This document shows positions 48,095 through 56,949 of a DNA stretch of 64,000 nt, one piece after another (the first letter of the stretch is position 1; the number at the start of each line of letters is the position of its first letter). Both the position numbers and the translations under genes were made by a program. Below the pieces are notes generated by a model that was not told the origin of the DNA, ran no database searches, and saw only the letters and a program-made list of their open reading frames with translations. The stretch is from Methylobacterium sp. E-005 (GTDB lineage: Bacteria > Pseudomonadota > Alphaproteobacteria > Rhizobiales > Beijerinckiaceae). The stretch is from assembly GCF_022829725.1 (NCBI RefSeq), contig NZ_JAKSYG010000226.1, forward strand, positions 62,001 to 126,000, read 5' to 3'.

Positions 48095-49846
48095 TTGCCT
48101 TTCCCGACCCTGCCCGCCCCCCTCGCGCGGGCCCTATCCGACCGCGGCTACGCCGATCCCACCCCGGTCCAGGCCGCGGTGCTGGAGGCGGCCGCCGGCG
48201 ACCGCGACCTCCTCGTCTCGGCCCAGACGGGGTCTGGCAAGACCGTGGCGTACGGCCTTGCCATGGCCGGCATGCTCTTCGGCGATGCCGAGATGCTGCC
48301 GCCCGCCGGAGCGCCGCTCGCCCTGGTGATCGCGCCCACCCGGGAACTGGCGCTGCAGGTCCAGCGCGAGCTGTTCTGGCTCTACGGTCCGGCCGGCGGC
48401 CGGATCGCCGCCTGCGTCGGCGGCATGGATCCCCGCCGCGAGAGCCGGATGCTGGCCGAGGGCACCCATATCGTGGTCGGCACGCCGGGCCGGCTGCGTG
48501 ACCATCTGGAGCGGCGCAACCTCGATCCCACGGCGCTACGCGCCGTGGTGCTCGACGAGGCCGACGAGATGCTCGACCTCGGCTTCCGGGAGGACATCGA
48601 GTTCATCCTCTCGGCGACGCCGCCGGAGCGGGCGACCTACCTGTTCTCCGCGACCCTGCCGAAGGCAATCGAATCGCTGGCCGAACGCTACCAGCGCGAC
48701 GCCCTTCGGCTCGCGATCAAGAGCGAGACCCGGGGCCACGCCGACATCGCCTATCGGGCGGTGCGGATCATGCCGCGGGAGACCGAGCACGTGGTGCTCA
48801 ACCTCCTGCGCGAAGCCGATGCCGCGACCGCGATCGTGTTCTGCAACACCCGCAACGCCGTGCGCCACCTTCAGGCGAACCTGACCGAGCGCGGCTTCTC
48901 CGTCGTCGCGCTCTCGGGCGAGCTCGGTCAGGGCGAGCGCAACGCCGCGCTTCAGGCCTTGCGCGACGGCCGTGCCCGGGTCTGCGTCGCCACCGATGTC
49001 GCCGCCCGCGGCATCGACCTGCCGTCGTTGAGCCTCGTGATTCACGCCGATCTGCCGCATGACGCGGAGGTGCTGCAGCACCGCAGCGGGCGCACAGGCC
49101 GGGCCGGGCGCAAGGGCACTTCGGTGCTGCTGATCCCGAATTCCCGGCGGCGTCGGGCCGAGCAGATGTTCGCCATCGCCAAGGTCAGCCCCGAATGGTC
49201 GGGGCCGCCCTCCGCCGACGAGATCCGCCGGCTCGACGGCGAGCGCATGCTCTCCGACCCGCTCTTCGCCGAGCCGCCCGCCGAGGAGGATGTCGCGCTG
49301 GCCGAAACGCTCCTCGCCGGCAAGAGCCCGGAGGAACTCGCCGCGTTGCTGGCCCGGGTCTACCGCACCCGTCTGCCGGCCCCTGAGGAGGTCAGCGATC
49401 CCGGGGAGGGGCGCACACCGCGGGGCGAGCGGCCGACCTACGATCCGATGGATCCGGAGCGGATCGCCGCCATGGGGCCGGCGGTCTGGTTCCGGCTCAA
49501 CCTCGGCCGCCGCGACAACGCGGATCCGCGCCGTCTTCTGCCGATGCTCACCCGCCGGGGCGGGATCGACCGCCAGGAGATCGGGGCGATCCGGATCTTC
49601 GACCGCGAGACCAAGTTCGAGGTCCGCGGCAATGCGGCGGCGCGCTTCGCCGATGCCTTCGCCCGGAACGGCTCGCCGGAGATTCAGGTGGAAGCCCTGG
49701 CGGGGGAAGGCGCACCGGCCGAACGGCCGGGCCGCGGCGGCCCGAAGGGGTTCGCGAGCCCGCGCGCCGGAAAGCATCAGCGGAAGGTTGATCGGACCGG
49801 GCCGCGGCCGGAGGACAAGCCGGGCCGGCATTCGGGCCGCGGCTGA
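48095..49846 (+). CDS. DEAD-box ATP-dependent RNA helicase with DbpA-type RNA-binding domain
   Basis: A 583-residue helicase. Q motif PTPVQAAVLEAA, Walker A SAQTGSGKT, PTRELA, VLDEADEML (DEAD), SAT and the C-terminal RecA motifs (ARGIDLP, HRSGRTGRAGRKG) are all present. A C-terminal DbpA-like domain (about 460-530, WFRLNLGRRDNADPRRLLPM) and a basic Gly/Pro-rich tail follow. Such proteins unwind structured RNA in ribosome assembly or cold growth. It starts with TTG 48095, since no ATG is available before the Q motif. Confidence 0.93.
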   Translation: MPFPTLPAPLARALSDRGYADPTPVQAAVLEAAAGDRDLLVSAQTGSGKTVAYGLAMAGMLFGDAEMLPPAGAPLALVIAPTRELALQVQRELFWLYGPAGGRIAACVGGMDPRRESRMLAEGTHIVVGTPGRLRDHLERRNLDPTALRAVVLDEADEMLDLGFREDIEFILSATPPERATYLFSATLPKAIESLAERYQRDALRLAIKSETRGHADIAYRAVRIMPRETEHVVLNLLREADAATAIVFCNTRNAVRHLQANLTERGFSVVALSGELGQGERNAALQALRDGRARVCVATDVAARGIDLPSLSLVIHADLPHDAEVLQHRSGRTGRAGRKGTSVLLIPNSRRRRAEQMFAIAKVSPEWSGPPSADEIRRLDGERMLSDPLFAEPPAEEDVALAETLLAGKSPEELAALLARVYRTRLPAPEEVSDPGEGRTPRGERPTYDPMDPERIAAMGPAVWFRLNLGRRDNADPRRLLPMLTRRGGIDRQEIGAIRIFDRETKFEVRGNAAARFADAFARNGSPEIQVEALAGEGAPAERPGRGGPKGFASPRAGKHQRKVDRTGPRPEDKPGRHSGRG

Positions 49847-49901
49847 GGCGGCATCGGGCTCCTTGAGGGACCCCGTTCTCGGTTGCAATTCCAACCCGCA
49901 A

Positions 49902-50015
49902 CCTCATCTCGAGGTGCGGGCGCGAGCGACCGCTTCGAAGGACCCCTCCAGCCAGCCCTACGATCCCGGGAACCCTCCCTCGAGGCCCGCTGACGCGGGC
50001 ACGTCAGGATGAGGG
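49902..50015. repeat. Large imperfect inverted repeat (CCTCATC...GAGG family)
   Basis: The left arm starts CCTCATCTCGAGGTGCGGGC (49902-49921) and runs to about 49952; the right arm (about 49972-50015) read on the other strand is CCTCATCCTGACGTGCCCGC followed by GTCAGCGGGCCTCGAGG. It lies between two convergent genes. A single related arm occurs at 56584-56627. Confidence 0.6.
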
Positions 50016-50078
50016 TGTGGGTGGAAAAGCCTTCGTTTCAGGGCCGCGCGTGTCCGCGCCTCGTGCGGGGACGACGAC

Positions 50079-50915
50079 TCAGAACACGCTCTTCACGGCA
50101 TCGCCGAGGGCGTCGACGCTCTCCTTCAGCTTGCGACCGGCGGGCGCCAGCGACGGCAGCTTGATCCCGAGCACTTCCGTCTCCTCGGGCTCCGCGGCCT
50201 CGGCCTGCGCGACGGTGGCGGTGCCGGGACGCTTGGCCTTCTCGGCCTTCTCGGCCGTCTTCACCGGCCCCGGCTTGGCGGCGACGGCCTTGGGCGCGGC
50301 TTTCGGGGCCTTCTCCAGCACGGCCGTTGCCGGGGCGACCGGCTTGGGAGCCGGCTCGACCAGCATGCGGGCCCGCACCGTCTCGGAAGCGCGGGGCGCC
50401 TGGAGCAACGCCGTTCGGCTCGGCGGAAGCGGCACGACCTGACGGCTCGCCGTGAGCGGTACGACCGGTGTCGGGGTCGGGATGCGCCGGGCCGGCGGGA
50501 CGGCGGCCTCCGCGGCCTTGGCGGGTGGCGCGGCTTTAGCGGGCGGCGTGGCCGGGATCCTGCTCGCCGCCGCTTGGGTGAACGTGTCAGGCAGCGCGGC
50601 CATGCGCGGTGCCGGCGCCGCCGGTTCAGTCGGATTCGCTTCGGGGGCCGAGGCCGCGACGGTTCCCGCTACGGCCGGAAGCCCGTCCTTCAAGTCGGGC
50701 CAGTCTTCAGCCCGGCCCGGGGCGGCGCTGATCTTCATCGGGGGCGGCGCGGCGAGCCCGGCCATCAGCGTCGAGGCGGCGACACCGAAGCCGCCGAGCA
50801 CACCGATCCCGGCCAGCCCGAACAGAACGAAGCGCACGTTGAGCGCACGGCGCGGTGGCGTTGCCGGCATCCGGGTCTCTCGGGTCTCAGAGGGGTCCAG
50901 AGCGAGGTCGATCAT
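50079..50915 (-). CDS. Membrane-anchored Pro/Ala-rich protein
   Basis: A 278-residue low-complexity protein. A short N-terminus (with PPRRALNVR) and one membrane helix at about residues 30-55 (FVLFGLAGIGVLGGFGVAAS) are followed by about 180 residues rich in Pro, Ala and Lys (for example AKAAPPAKAAEAAVPPARR; VLEKAPKAAPKAVAAKPG). It ends in a short, possibly helical segment (GRKLKESVDALGDAVKSVF). The layout resembles TonB-like or peptidoglycan-spanning linkers, but no TonB C-terminal domain is present. The start at ATG 50915 replaces the longer frame to 51089. Function unknown. Confidence 0.65.
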   Translation of the reverse strand: MIDLALDPSETRETRMPATPPRRALNVRFVLFGLAGIGVLGGFGVAASTLMAGLAAPPPMKISAAPGRAEDWPDLKDGLPAVAGTVAASAPEANPTEPAAPAPRMAALPDTFTQAAASRIPATPPAKAAPPAKAAEAAVPPARRIPTPTPVVPLTASRQVVPLPPSRTALLQAPRASETVRARMLVEPAPKPVAPATAVLEKAPKAAPKAVAAKPGPVKTAEKAEKAKRPGTATVAQAEAAEPEETEVLGIKLPSLAPAGRKLKESVDALGDAVKSVF

Positions 50916-51117
50916 GGTCTGGGGTCTCTGACACGATGCACGACGCGCGCGACCGGGCCCCCCATGACCGATCGCCTTCCTCCATCGCGTGGATGCGGTT
51001 CGACTCTGCTGTCGGTAGAGGAGCCGCAATACGGCGCAATGATGTCGGTCTGAAGTCTGGGCGTGGCCAGTCGAGCCACCTCTATCCACAAGTTATGCAG
51101 CAACCGCTTAACGAACC

Positions 51118-52644
51118 GTGATCGATCAGCGGATACGCGGACTCGGTCACAGCCGTTGCCGCATGGACTTCGCCCGCATGCCCGCTATGGCTCTCGGCGT
51201 GGACGCGCGACCGACTCATCTCCTCATGCCCGCAGCACCCGCGAACCGGGCAGGGCCCTGGCCCTGGGCGGCGTGGTCGACCCGGGCGCGGCTCGTCGCC
51301 GTGGTGCTGTTCATCGATGCCCTGGCGGCTCTGATCTCCTGCGGCGTGATCGTGCTCAACGCCCGCAATGCCGTGCGGGTCGAGACCCGGGCCTCGCTGG
51401 CGACCGTGGAATCGCTGGTGGCCGATACGATCCGCCTCTCTGAGACGACCCCGCCAGAAAGCCTGCTGCAGACCCTCGATCTGCGCTTCAAGGTGCTGCG
51501 GCATGTCCGGGTCGCGGTCCGCGACAATGCCGGCGAACGTGTCGGCAGCGCGGTCCCGAGCCACCGCACCGTGCGCGAGGCGCCGGGCTGGTTCGCCGAC
51601 CTGATCATGCCGCCGATCGAGCGCCACACCCTTCCGATCACGGTGCGGGGGCAGCCGCTCGGCACCGCGCAGATCACCACCCAGCCGCTCGACGAGATCG
51701 ACGAGATCTGGAGTTACGCCCGGGCGCTCTCGCTGACCACCGCGGCGATCAACATCGCCATGCTGATCGCGCTCTACGTCGCCCTCGGGCGCATCCTGGC
51801 GCCACTGCGGCGGCTCGGCGCCGGCCTGACGCAGCTGGAACACCACGACTACACCGCCCGGCTGGAGCCCCCCGGTGCCCAGGAGTTGGCGGTCATCGCC
51901 GAGCGCTTCAACAAGGTGGCGGCGGCCCTCGGCGAAGTCCGTGCCGCCAATGGGCGCCTCAACCGGCAGCTTCTGACCGCGCAGGACGACGAGCGCCGCC
52001 GCACCGCCCTCGAACTCCACGACGAGTTCGGCCCCTGCCTGTTCGCGCTGGAGGCCAATGCCGCCTCGATCGCCCGGATCGCCTCGGGTCCGACCGAGCC
52101 GAGCCGCGAGAAGCTCGCCGCACGGGCAGCCGAGATCAGCGCCATCGTCGGCCAGGTCCAGACCGTCAACAGGGAGTTGCTGAACCGTCTGCGACCGCAT
52201 GGACTCGGGCAGGCGCCGCTCGCCACCTGCCTCGATCTGCTCCTGCGGGGCTTTGCTCAGCGCCATCCCGGCCTCGTTTTCAGCGGCCGGTTCGACGGTC
52301 TGGCGCGCGGCTACGGTGACCTTGTGGACCTCACCGTGTTCCGCTGCGTGCAGGAGAGCGCCACCAACGCGGTGCGACACGGCGCCGCCACCCGGGTCGA
52401 GGCGGAAGCAGCCGAACGTGAGGGTCAGCTGACCGTGACGATCCGCGACAACGGCAAGGGTATACCAGGGGCCGAGACTCAGGCCGAGCCCGGTACGGGG
52501 TTCGGTCTTTCGGGAATGCGCGAGCGCGTGGAGGCCCTGGATGGCACCTTCGCCCTTGACAATGCCGGGCCCGGAGCAATCGTCCGGATCAGGATCCCCG
52601 TTCCGCCGGACCGGGGCGACGAGAACAACGCGCCGAGCGCATGA
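51118..52644 (+). CDS. NarX/UhpB-type membrane sensor histidine kinase (HisKA_3)
   Basis: A 508-residue kinase. Membrane helix 1 (LVAVVLFIDALAALISCGVI), a periplasmic loop of about 130 residues, helix 2 (TTAAINIAMLIALYVALGRI) and a HAMP domain precede the HisKA_3 box RRTALELHDEFGPCLFALEA with the phosphorylated histidine in ELHDE. The ATPase end has VFRCVQESATNAVRHGAATR, DNGKGIPG and GFGLSGMRERV. The N-terminus is uncertain: GTG 51118 opens the frame, while ATG 51163 or 51226 would also leave helix 1 intact. It overlaps the response regulator gene by 4 nt (ATGA). Confidence 0.92.
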   Translation: MIDQRIRGLGHSRCRMDFARMPAMALGVDARPTHLLMPAAPANRAGPWPWAAWSTRARLVAVVLFIDALAALISCGVIVLNARNAVRVETRASLATVESLVADTIRLSETTPPESLLQTLDLRFKVLRHVRVAVRDNAGERVGSAVPSHRTVREAPGWFADLIMPPIERHTLPITVRGQPLGTAQITTQPLDEIDEIWSYARALSLTTAAINIAMLIALYVALGRILAPLRRLGAGLTQLEHHDYTARLEPPGAQELAVIAERFNKVAAALGEVRAANGRLNRQLLTAQDDERRRTALELHDEFGPCLFALEANAASIARIASGPTEPSREKLAARAAEISAIVGQVQTVNRELLNRLRPHGLGQAPLATCLDLLLRGFAQRHPGLVFSGRFDGLARGYGDLVDLTVFRCVQESATNAVRHGAATRVEAEAAEREGQLTVTIRDNGKGIPGAETQAEPGTGFGLSGMRERVEALDGTFALDNAGPGAIVRIRIPVPPDRGDENNAPSA

Positions 52645-53315
52645 ACGCCATCGCCTCCCAGATCGATATCGCCGCCACGCGCCTGCCGGTCCTGGTGATC
52701 GACGATCATCCGATCGTTCTGCAGGGCTGCCGCCGCGTGCTGGAGGATGCCGGCGTCGAGACGATCGCGGAGGCGACCACGGTGGTCGCTGGCTACCGGA
52801 TCTTCCACCGGCTCCGGCCGCCGGTGGTGATCTGCGACCTGACCTTTCAGGGCAGCGGCATGGCCGGCCTCGGGCTGATCCGCCGGATCCGCGCGGTGGC
52901 GCCGGAGACGCGGATCCTCGTGTTCAGCATGCACAACGATCCGGTGATCGTGGCCCGCGCGCTCGAAGCCGGTGCGCTCGGCTACGTCCTGAAGGATCAC
53001 GCCTCGGCCGAGCTGTTCGAGGCCTTCGGCAAGGTGCGGATCGGCGAGGTCTATCTCGATCGGCGGCTCGCCACCGAGGTCGCGATGCTGCGGGCCGACG
53101 CCCGGCGCACACCGGAATCGCAGCTCACCCCGCGCGAGCAGCAGATCCTGGCCCGGCTCGCGCAAGGACGGTCCTACGGAGCCATCGCGACGGATCTGTC
53201 GGTGAGCTACAAGACCGTCACGAACGCCTGCTCGCAGATGCGGCAGAAGCTCGGCGTCCGGACGCTCGCCGAGCTGATCCATGTCGCCGTCACCCACGCC
53301 CAGCGGCAGGGCTGA
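52641..53315 (+). CDS. NarL/FixJ-family response regulator
   Basis: A 224-residue regulator. The receiver domain (PVLVIDDHPIVLQGC) has phosphoacceptor D66 in VICDLTFQG and the conserved lysine in YVLKDHAS. The C-terminal LuxR-type helix-turn-helix reads LTPREQQILARLAQGRSYGA then DLSVSYKTVTNACSQMRQKL. It is the partner of the overlapping kinase. tenA begins 1 nt after its stop, so the system and tenA share one transcript. Confidence 0.93.
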   Translation: MNAIASQIDIAATRLPVLVIDDHPIVLQGCRRVLEDAGVETIAEATTVVAGYRIFHRLRPPVVICDLTFQGSGMAGLGLIRRIRAVAPETRILVFSMHNDPVIVARALEAGALGYVLKDHASAELFEAFGKVRIGEVYLDRRLATEVAMLRADARRTPESQLTPREQQILARLAQGRSYGAIATDLSVSYKTVTNACSQMRQKLGVRTLAELIHVAVTHAQRQG

Positions 53316-53316
53316 C

Positions 53317-54000
53317 ATGGCGGACCATGCTGGACAGGGCGCCTTCTCCCAAGAGGCCTGGGCGCGCAACGCCGCCGCCTACGAGACCATCCGGTCGATG
53401 CCGTTCAATGCCGAGCTCGCCGCCGGCACGCTGCCGCAGGACCGGTTCCGCCACTACATCGTGCAGGACGCACATTACCTCGTGGGCTTCGGCCGGGCGC
53501 TGAGCCTCGCCGCCGCCAAGGCGCCGGATCCGGACGGGATCGTGCAGTTCGCCGCAGCCGCGCAGGAGGCCATCGTGGTGGAGCGCGCCCTGCATGGCGG
53601 CTTCTTCCGCGATTACGGCATCGGGCCTGAGATTTTTGCGGCCACCCCGCTCACGCCGGCCTGCGACCATTACGTGAGCTACCTGCTCGCCACCGCCTAT
53701 GCCGAGCCGTTCCCGGTGGTCTGCGCCGCCCTGCTGCCGTGCTTCTGGATCTACAAGGCCGTCGGCGACGACATTTTCGCCCGGGCTGCGGCCAACAACC
53801 CATATCGGGCCTGGATCGACACCTACGCGGGCGCCGATTTCGCTGAAGCCGTCGCCGCCATGATCGCTGCCACCGACCGGGCAGCCCAGGACGTCGGTGC
53901 CGGCGAGCGTGCGCGCATGCACCACGCCTTCACCCAGGCCACGCGCCTGGAATGGATGTTCTGGGACAGCGCCTACCGCGACGCGGCCTGGCCGCTGTGA
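53317..54000 (+). CDS. tenA: TenA-family thiaminase II / aminopyrimidine aminohydrolase
   Basis: A 227-residue all-helical TenA protein. The N-terminal ARNAAAYETIRSMPFNAELA, the FRHYIVQDAHYLVGF segment, and the active-site region AEPFPVVCAALLPCFWIYKAVG with a nucleophilic cysteine are present, as is the C-terminal EWMFWDSAYR carrying the conserved Glu. The family salvages thiamine pyrimidines or cleaves thiamine. It directly follows a two-component system (start 1 nt after its stop) rather than thi genes, and no TPP riboswitch is visible. A Tat-exported DJ-1/PfpI gene follows. Confidence 0.9.
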   Translation: MADHAGQGAFSQEAWARNAAAYETIRSMPFNAELAAGTLPQDRFRHYIVQDAHYLVGFGRALSLAAAKAPDPDGIVQFAAAAQEAIVVERALHGGFFRDYGIGPEIFAATPLTPACDHYVSYLLATAYAEPFPVVCAALLPCFWIYKAVGDDIFARAAANNPYRAWIDTYAGADFAEAVAAMIAATDRAAQDVGAGERARMHHAFTQATRLEWMFWDSAYRDAAWPL

Positions 54001-54010
54001 TGCGCCGGTC

Positions 54011-54793
54011 GTGACCGGGCTGGCGGGTCCGAGCCGCCGGGATCTCATGGCCGCCGCGATCGCGGCCGCAGCGGTCTGGCCGCATCCTGCGCGCGCGGAC
54101 GATCCGGCGCCGATCCCCGACGACCGTCCGGTTCGGATCGCGATGGTGCTCTTCCCGGGCCTCACCGCCCTCGACCTCGTCGGCCCGCAGGACCTGCTCG
54201 CCGGATTGGCGCCCGGGAGCCTGCACCTCGTCGCCGAGACCAGCGGCCCGGTGACGAGCGATACCGGCCTGTCGCTGATGGCGACCGACACCTTCGAGAC
54301 CTGCCCGCAGGATCTCGACGTCCTGTTCGTGCCCGGGGGTGACGGCACGCCGGCGCAGATGCGCAACACACGGCTTCTCGCCTTCCTGCGCGACCGCGCC
54401 ACGCACGCCGGATGGGTGACGAGCGTCTGCACCGGATCGCTGATCCTGGGGGCGGCCGGCCTGCTGCGGGGTTATCGCGCCACCTCCCATTGGTGCGTGC
54501 GCGACGCGGTGCTGCCGTTGCTCGGCGCCGAGCCGGTGGCGGAGCGCGTCGTCGTCGACCGCAACCGCATGACCGGTGCGGGGATTTCGGCCGGGCTCGA
54601 TCTCGGGCTGGTGCTCGCGGCCCGGCTGCGCGGCGCCACCTATGCCCGTACGGCGCAGCTCGTGGCCGAATATGCCCCGGACCCACCGTTCCGGGCCGGA
54701 ACCCCCGCCGAGGCCGGTCCGGACGTCGACCGGGCGGCGAACGCGATCCTGGCCGAGCTGGTCGCCGGCGCGACCGAGGCGGCGCGGCGCTGA
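54011..54793 (+). CDS. Tat-exported DJ-1/PfpI-family protein
   Basis: A 260-residue protein. A twin-arginine leader (SRRDLMAAAIAAAAVWPHPA) starts near residue 8 when GTG 54011 is used, 10 nt after tenA. The DJ-1/PfpI domain has RIAMVLFPGLTALDLVGPQD, DVLFVPGGDGTPAQM and the nucleophile elbow cysteine in SVCTGSLILGAAGLL, followed by ATSHW. Relatives include isonitrile hydratase-like and AraC-domain ligand modules; this one has no DNA-binding domain. A Tat signal on such a protein implies folding before export. Function unknown. Confidence 0.8.
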   Translation: MTGLAGPSRRDLMAAAIAAAAVWPHPARADDPAPIPDDRPVRIAMVLFPGLTALDLVGPQDLLAGLAPGSLHLVAETSGPVTSDTGLSLMATDTFETCPQDLDVLFVPGGDGTPAQMRNTRLLAFLRDRATHAGWVTSVCTGSLILGAAGLLRGYRATSHWCVRDAVLPLLGAEPVAERVVVDRNRMTGAGISAGLDLGLVLAARLRGATYARTAQLVAEYAPDPPFRAGTPAEAGPDVDRAANAILAELVAGATEAARR

Positions 54794-54913
54794 AGCCGGA
54801 GCGATGCAGTCCGGCCACGCCCGGCCTCCATCCGCGGATCCGTCCTTGACGGCGGAAGGCGCCGGCCCGAACTGTGCGATGCACGATCGTTTGGCGTCCG
54901 CCTCGGAGCCCCC

Positions 54914-55375
54914 ATGTCCCTCATCGCACGCCTGCGTGCTTACGCGGCCGAAGCCCTCGGCGTGGGCACGCACCAGGCCGTGGACGATACGCATCTCGCG
55001 GCCACTGCGCTCCTAGTTCACGTGGCGCGGGTCGACGGGATCCTGGCGGCCTCCGAAAGCGAGCGCCTGTCCCGCCTCGTGCAGGGTCACTACGCCGAGG
55101 GGCCCGAAGCGGCGCGGGCGCTGATCGAGCGCGCCGCCGCGATGGATTCCGAGACGCGCGACGTGGTGAGCCTCGTCGAGATGATTCCCCACGAGGCCAA
55201 CAAGGCCGAGCGCGAGGAACTCCTGACCATGGCGTGGTCGGTCGCGGCGGCGGACGGACGGGTCGACGAGTTCGAGGAGGCCCTGGTGGAGCGGCTCGGC
55301 CGGCTCCTCGGCTTCGACGAGGGCGCCATCGCGTCCGCCCGTCAAACCGGCCAGCAGCAGGCCGGGCTGGCGTAG
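54914..55375 (+). CDS. TerB-like protein
   Basis: A 153-residue helical protein with the TerB-type pattern of two acidic motifs: LLVHVARVDGILAASESERL and MAWSVAAADGRVDEFEEALV, each a helix plus DG loop plus Glu. The TerB fold binds metal ions and is linked to tellurite resistance or envelope stress. No other ter genes are near. GGAG precedes the ATG. It is followed by lrgA after 15 nt, so the three genes probably share a transcript. Confidence 0.85.
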   Translation: MSLIARLRAYAAEALGVGTHQAVDDTHLAATALLVHVARVDGILAASESERLSRLVQGHYAEGPEAARALIERAAAMDSETRDVVSLVEMIPHEANKAEREELLTMAWSVAAADGRVDEFEEALVERLGRLLGFDEGAIASARQTGQQQAGLA

Positions 55376-55390
55376 GGGACGGCCGGGACG

Positions 55391-55795
55391 ATGATTGCGA
55401 GTCTGGCGCTCATCCTGCTGGCCCAGCTCGTGGGCGAGGCGATCGCCCGCGGCGCCCATGTGCCGATCCCCGGGCCGGTGATCGGCATGGGGCTGATGTT
55501 CGGCTTCCTGCTGCTGCGCGACAGTACCCGGTTCGGCCTGCCCCGATTCCTTCCGAAGCCGCTGACCGACGGCACCCTCGAGAATACCGCGCGGGGGCTC
55601 CTGATGAACCTGTCGCTGATGTTCGTCCCCGCGGGCGTGGGCGTCGTCGGCCGTCTCGACCTGCTGCGGGCGCAGGGCGTGAAGCTCGCCATCGTGCTGG
55701 TGGTGTCGACGGCTTTGTCACTGCTCGTCACCGTGCTGGTGTTCCGCGCCGTCGCGGCCTGGGTCGAGCGGCCGGGGCATGACGGGGAGCCCTGA
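55391..55795 (+). CDS. lrgA: CidA/LrgA-family holin-like membrane protein
   Basis: A 134-residue membrane protein with four predicted helices. Family motifs: LAQLVGEAIARGAHVPIPGP, VIGMGLMFGFLLLRDSTRF and NLSLMFVPAGVGVVG. LrgA/CidA proteins work with LrgB/CidB in murein hydrolase control or in glycolate/pyruvate export. It precedes lrgB by 3 nt. Confidence 0.92.
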   Translation: MIASLALILLAQLVGEAIARGAHVPIPGPVIGMGLMFGFLLLRDSTRFGLPRFLPKPLTDGTLENTARGLLMNLSLMFVPAGVGVVGRLDLLRAQGVKLAIVLVVSTALSLLVTVLVFRAVAAWVERPGHDGEP

Positions 55796-55798
55796 CGC

Positions 55799-56518
55799 GT
55801 GAGCGGCGACTTCTCCCTCTGGGTCTACCTCGCCAAGACGCCGCTGCTGTGGCTGACGGTGACGCTGACCGCCTACGTCCTCGCCGACCGGATCGCCGCC
55901 GCGACCGGCCGCCACCCGATCGCCAACCCGGTGCTGATCACGGTGACGCTGGTCGGTGGCGTGCTGGCGCTGACCGGCACGGCCTATCCGGTCTATTTCG
56001 AGGGTGCGCAGTTCGTGCACTTCCTGCTCGGACCGGCCACCGTCGTGCTGGCGATGCCGCTTTACGAGCGGCGGGCCACCGTCAAGCGCGCGCTGGTGCC
56101 GATGCTGACGGCTTTGGCCGCGGGGGCTGCGACGACCCTGGCGGTGGTGATCGCGCTGGCCCGGCTGCTCGACATCCCGCAGCCGATCCTCGTCTCGCTC
56201 GCACCGAAATCGGTGACGTCGGGCGTCGCCATGGGAATCGCGCAGGCCCTCGGCGGAGACCCGACGCTGACCGCGATCCTGGTGATCCTCACCGGCATCA
56301 TCGGGGCGATCCTCGTGACACCGATGATGAATGCGCTGAAGATTCAGGACATGCGCGCCCGCGGCTTCGCGGCCGGGCTTGCGGCCCACGGCATTGGTAC
56401 GGCGCGGGCCTTTCAAGTGAGCGAGGTGGCGGGGACCTTCGCGGGTATCGCCATGGGGCTGAACGCCTTCCTGACGGCGATCCTGGCGCCGCTGGCGCTG
56501 CATCTGCTGTTCAAATAA
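55799..56518 (+). CDS. lrgB: LrgB/CidB-family membrane protein
   Basis: A 239-residue protein with the LrgB pattern: GVLALTGTAYPVYFEGAQFV, HFLLGPATVVLAMPLYERR, SLAPKSVTSGVAMGIAQALG, and GFAAGLAAHGIGTARAFQVS. It is the partner of LrgA; in some bacteria such a pair moves glycolate or pyruvate. It starts with GTG 55799, 3 nt after the lrgA stop. No LytTR-type regulator is adjacent. Confidence 0.92.
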   Translation: MSGDFSLWVYLAKTPLLWLTVTLTAYVLADRIAAATGRHPIANPVLITVTLVGGVLALTGTAYPVYFEGAQFVHFLLGPATVVLAMPLYERRATVKRALVPMLTALAAGAATTLAVVIALARLLDIPQPILVSLAPKSVTSGVAMGIAQALGGDPTLTAILVILTGIIGAILVTPMMNALKIQDMRARGFAAGLAAHGIGTARAFQVSEVAGTFAGIAMGLNAFLTAILAPLALHLLFK

Positions 56519-56949
56519 GACGCGCCGGCCCGCCGCACCGGATGCGACTGCCTATGGCGGAAAGGCGGTCCGGCGCTTCGGTTCCCGCCCTCGTCCCGAG
56601 GTGACCGCGTCAGCGAGCCTCAAAGGACCATCGAGCGATCTCGAGAGCCCTCAAGAGCCTGGGCACAGGATGTCGGGGGAATCGGCAACCCAGGTTCCCC
56701 GTCCCGTGTCGTGTGCCGGCTCGGTTCGGGCCTCATGAGGCTGATGCGAATATCCGCCCTCGGCCTGCACATAAAGGCGCACCTGCTGAATTGGCGTTGA
56801 CTGAAATTACATATTTTAGGTAGAAAGATTGAGATACAAATTCGCGCATTAGTTGTGTCGAGTGTTCGACAGGACAAATCTGTCGGACGAGCGGCACCGC
56901 CAAGCGCGTGAGTACGTCCCGTCGAGAGGACGACCCGGAGGAGGCGGCC
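56519..56949. other. Intergenic region and leader of the mucR-type gene
   Basis: 431 nt. The first part (56584-56627) is one arm of the CCTCATC...GAGG repeat. The AT-rich core at 56788-56850 is the likely promoter zone; TTGACT (56797-56802) and TAGAAA (56821-56826) are spaced 18 nt. Two overlapping small palindromes follow: GTCGA-gtgt-TCGAC (56857-56870) and TTCGACAG-7 nt-CTGTCGGA (56865-56887). AT-rich DNA upstream suits autoregulation by a MucR-type protein. Confidence 0.5.
56584..56627. repeat. Single arm of the CCTCATC...GAGG repeat family
   Basis: CCCTCGTCCCGAGGTGACCG (56584-56603) followed by CGTCAGCGAGCCTCAAAGGA resembles the arms at 49902-50015. No matching partner arm is evident. 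Confidence 0.4.

Noticed and set aside
51118-54793. TPP riboswitch for tenA
   Set aside because: tenA starts 1 nt after the regulator stop, leaving no leader, and no thi-box-like sequence is visible before the kinase gene.
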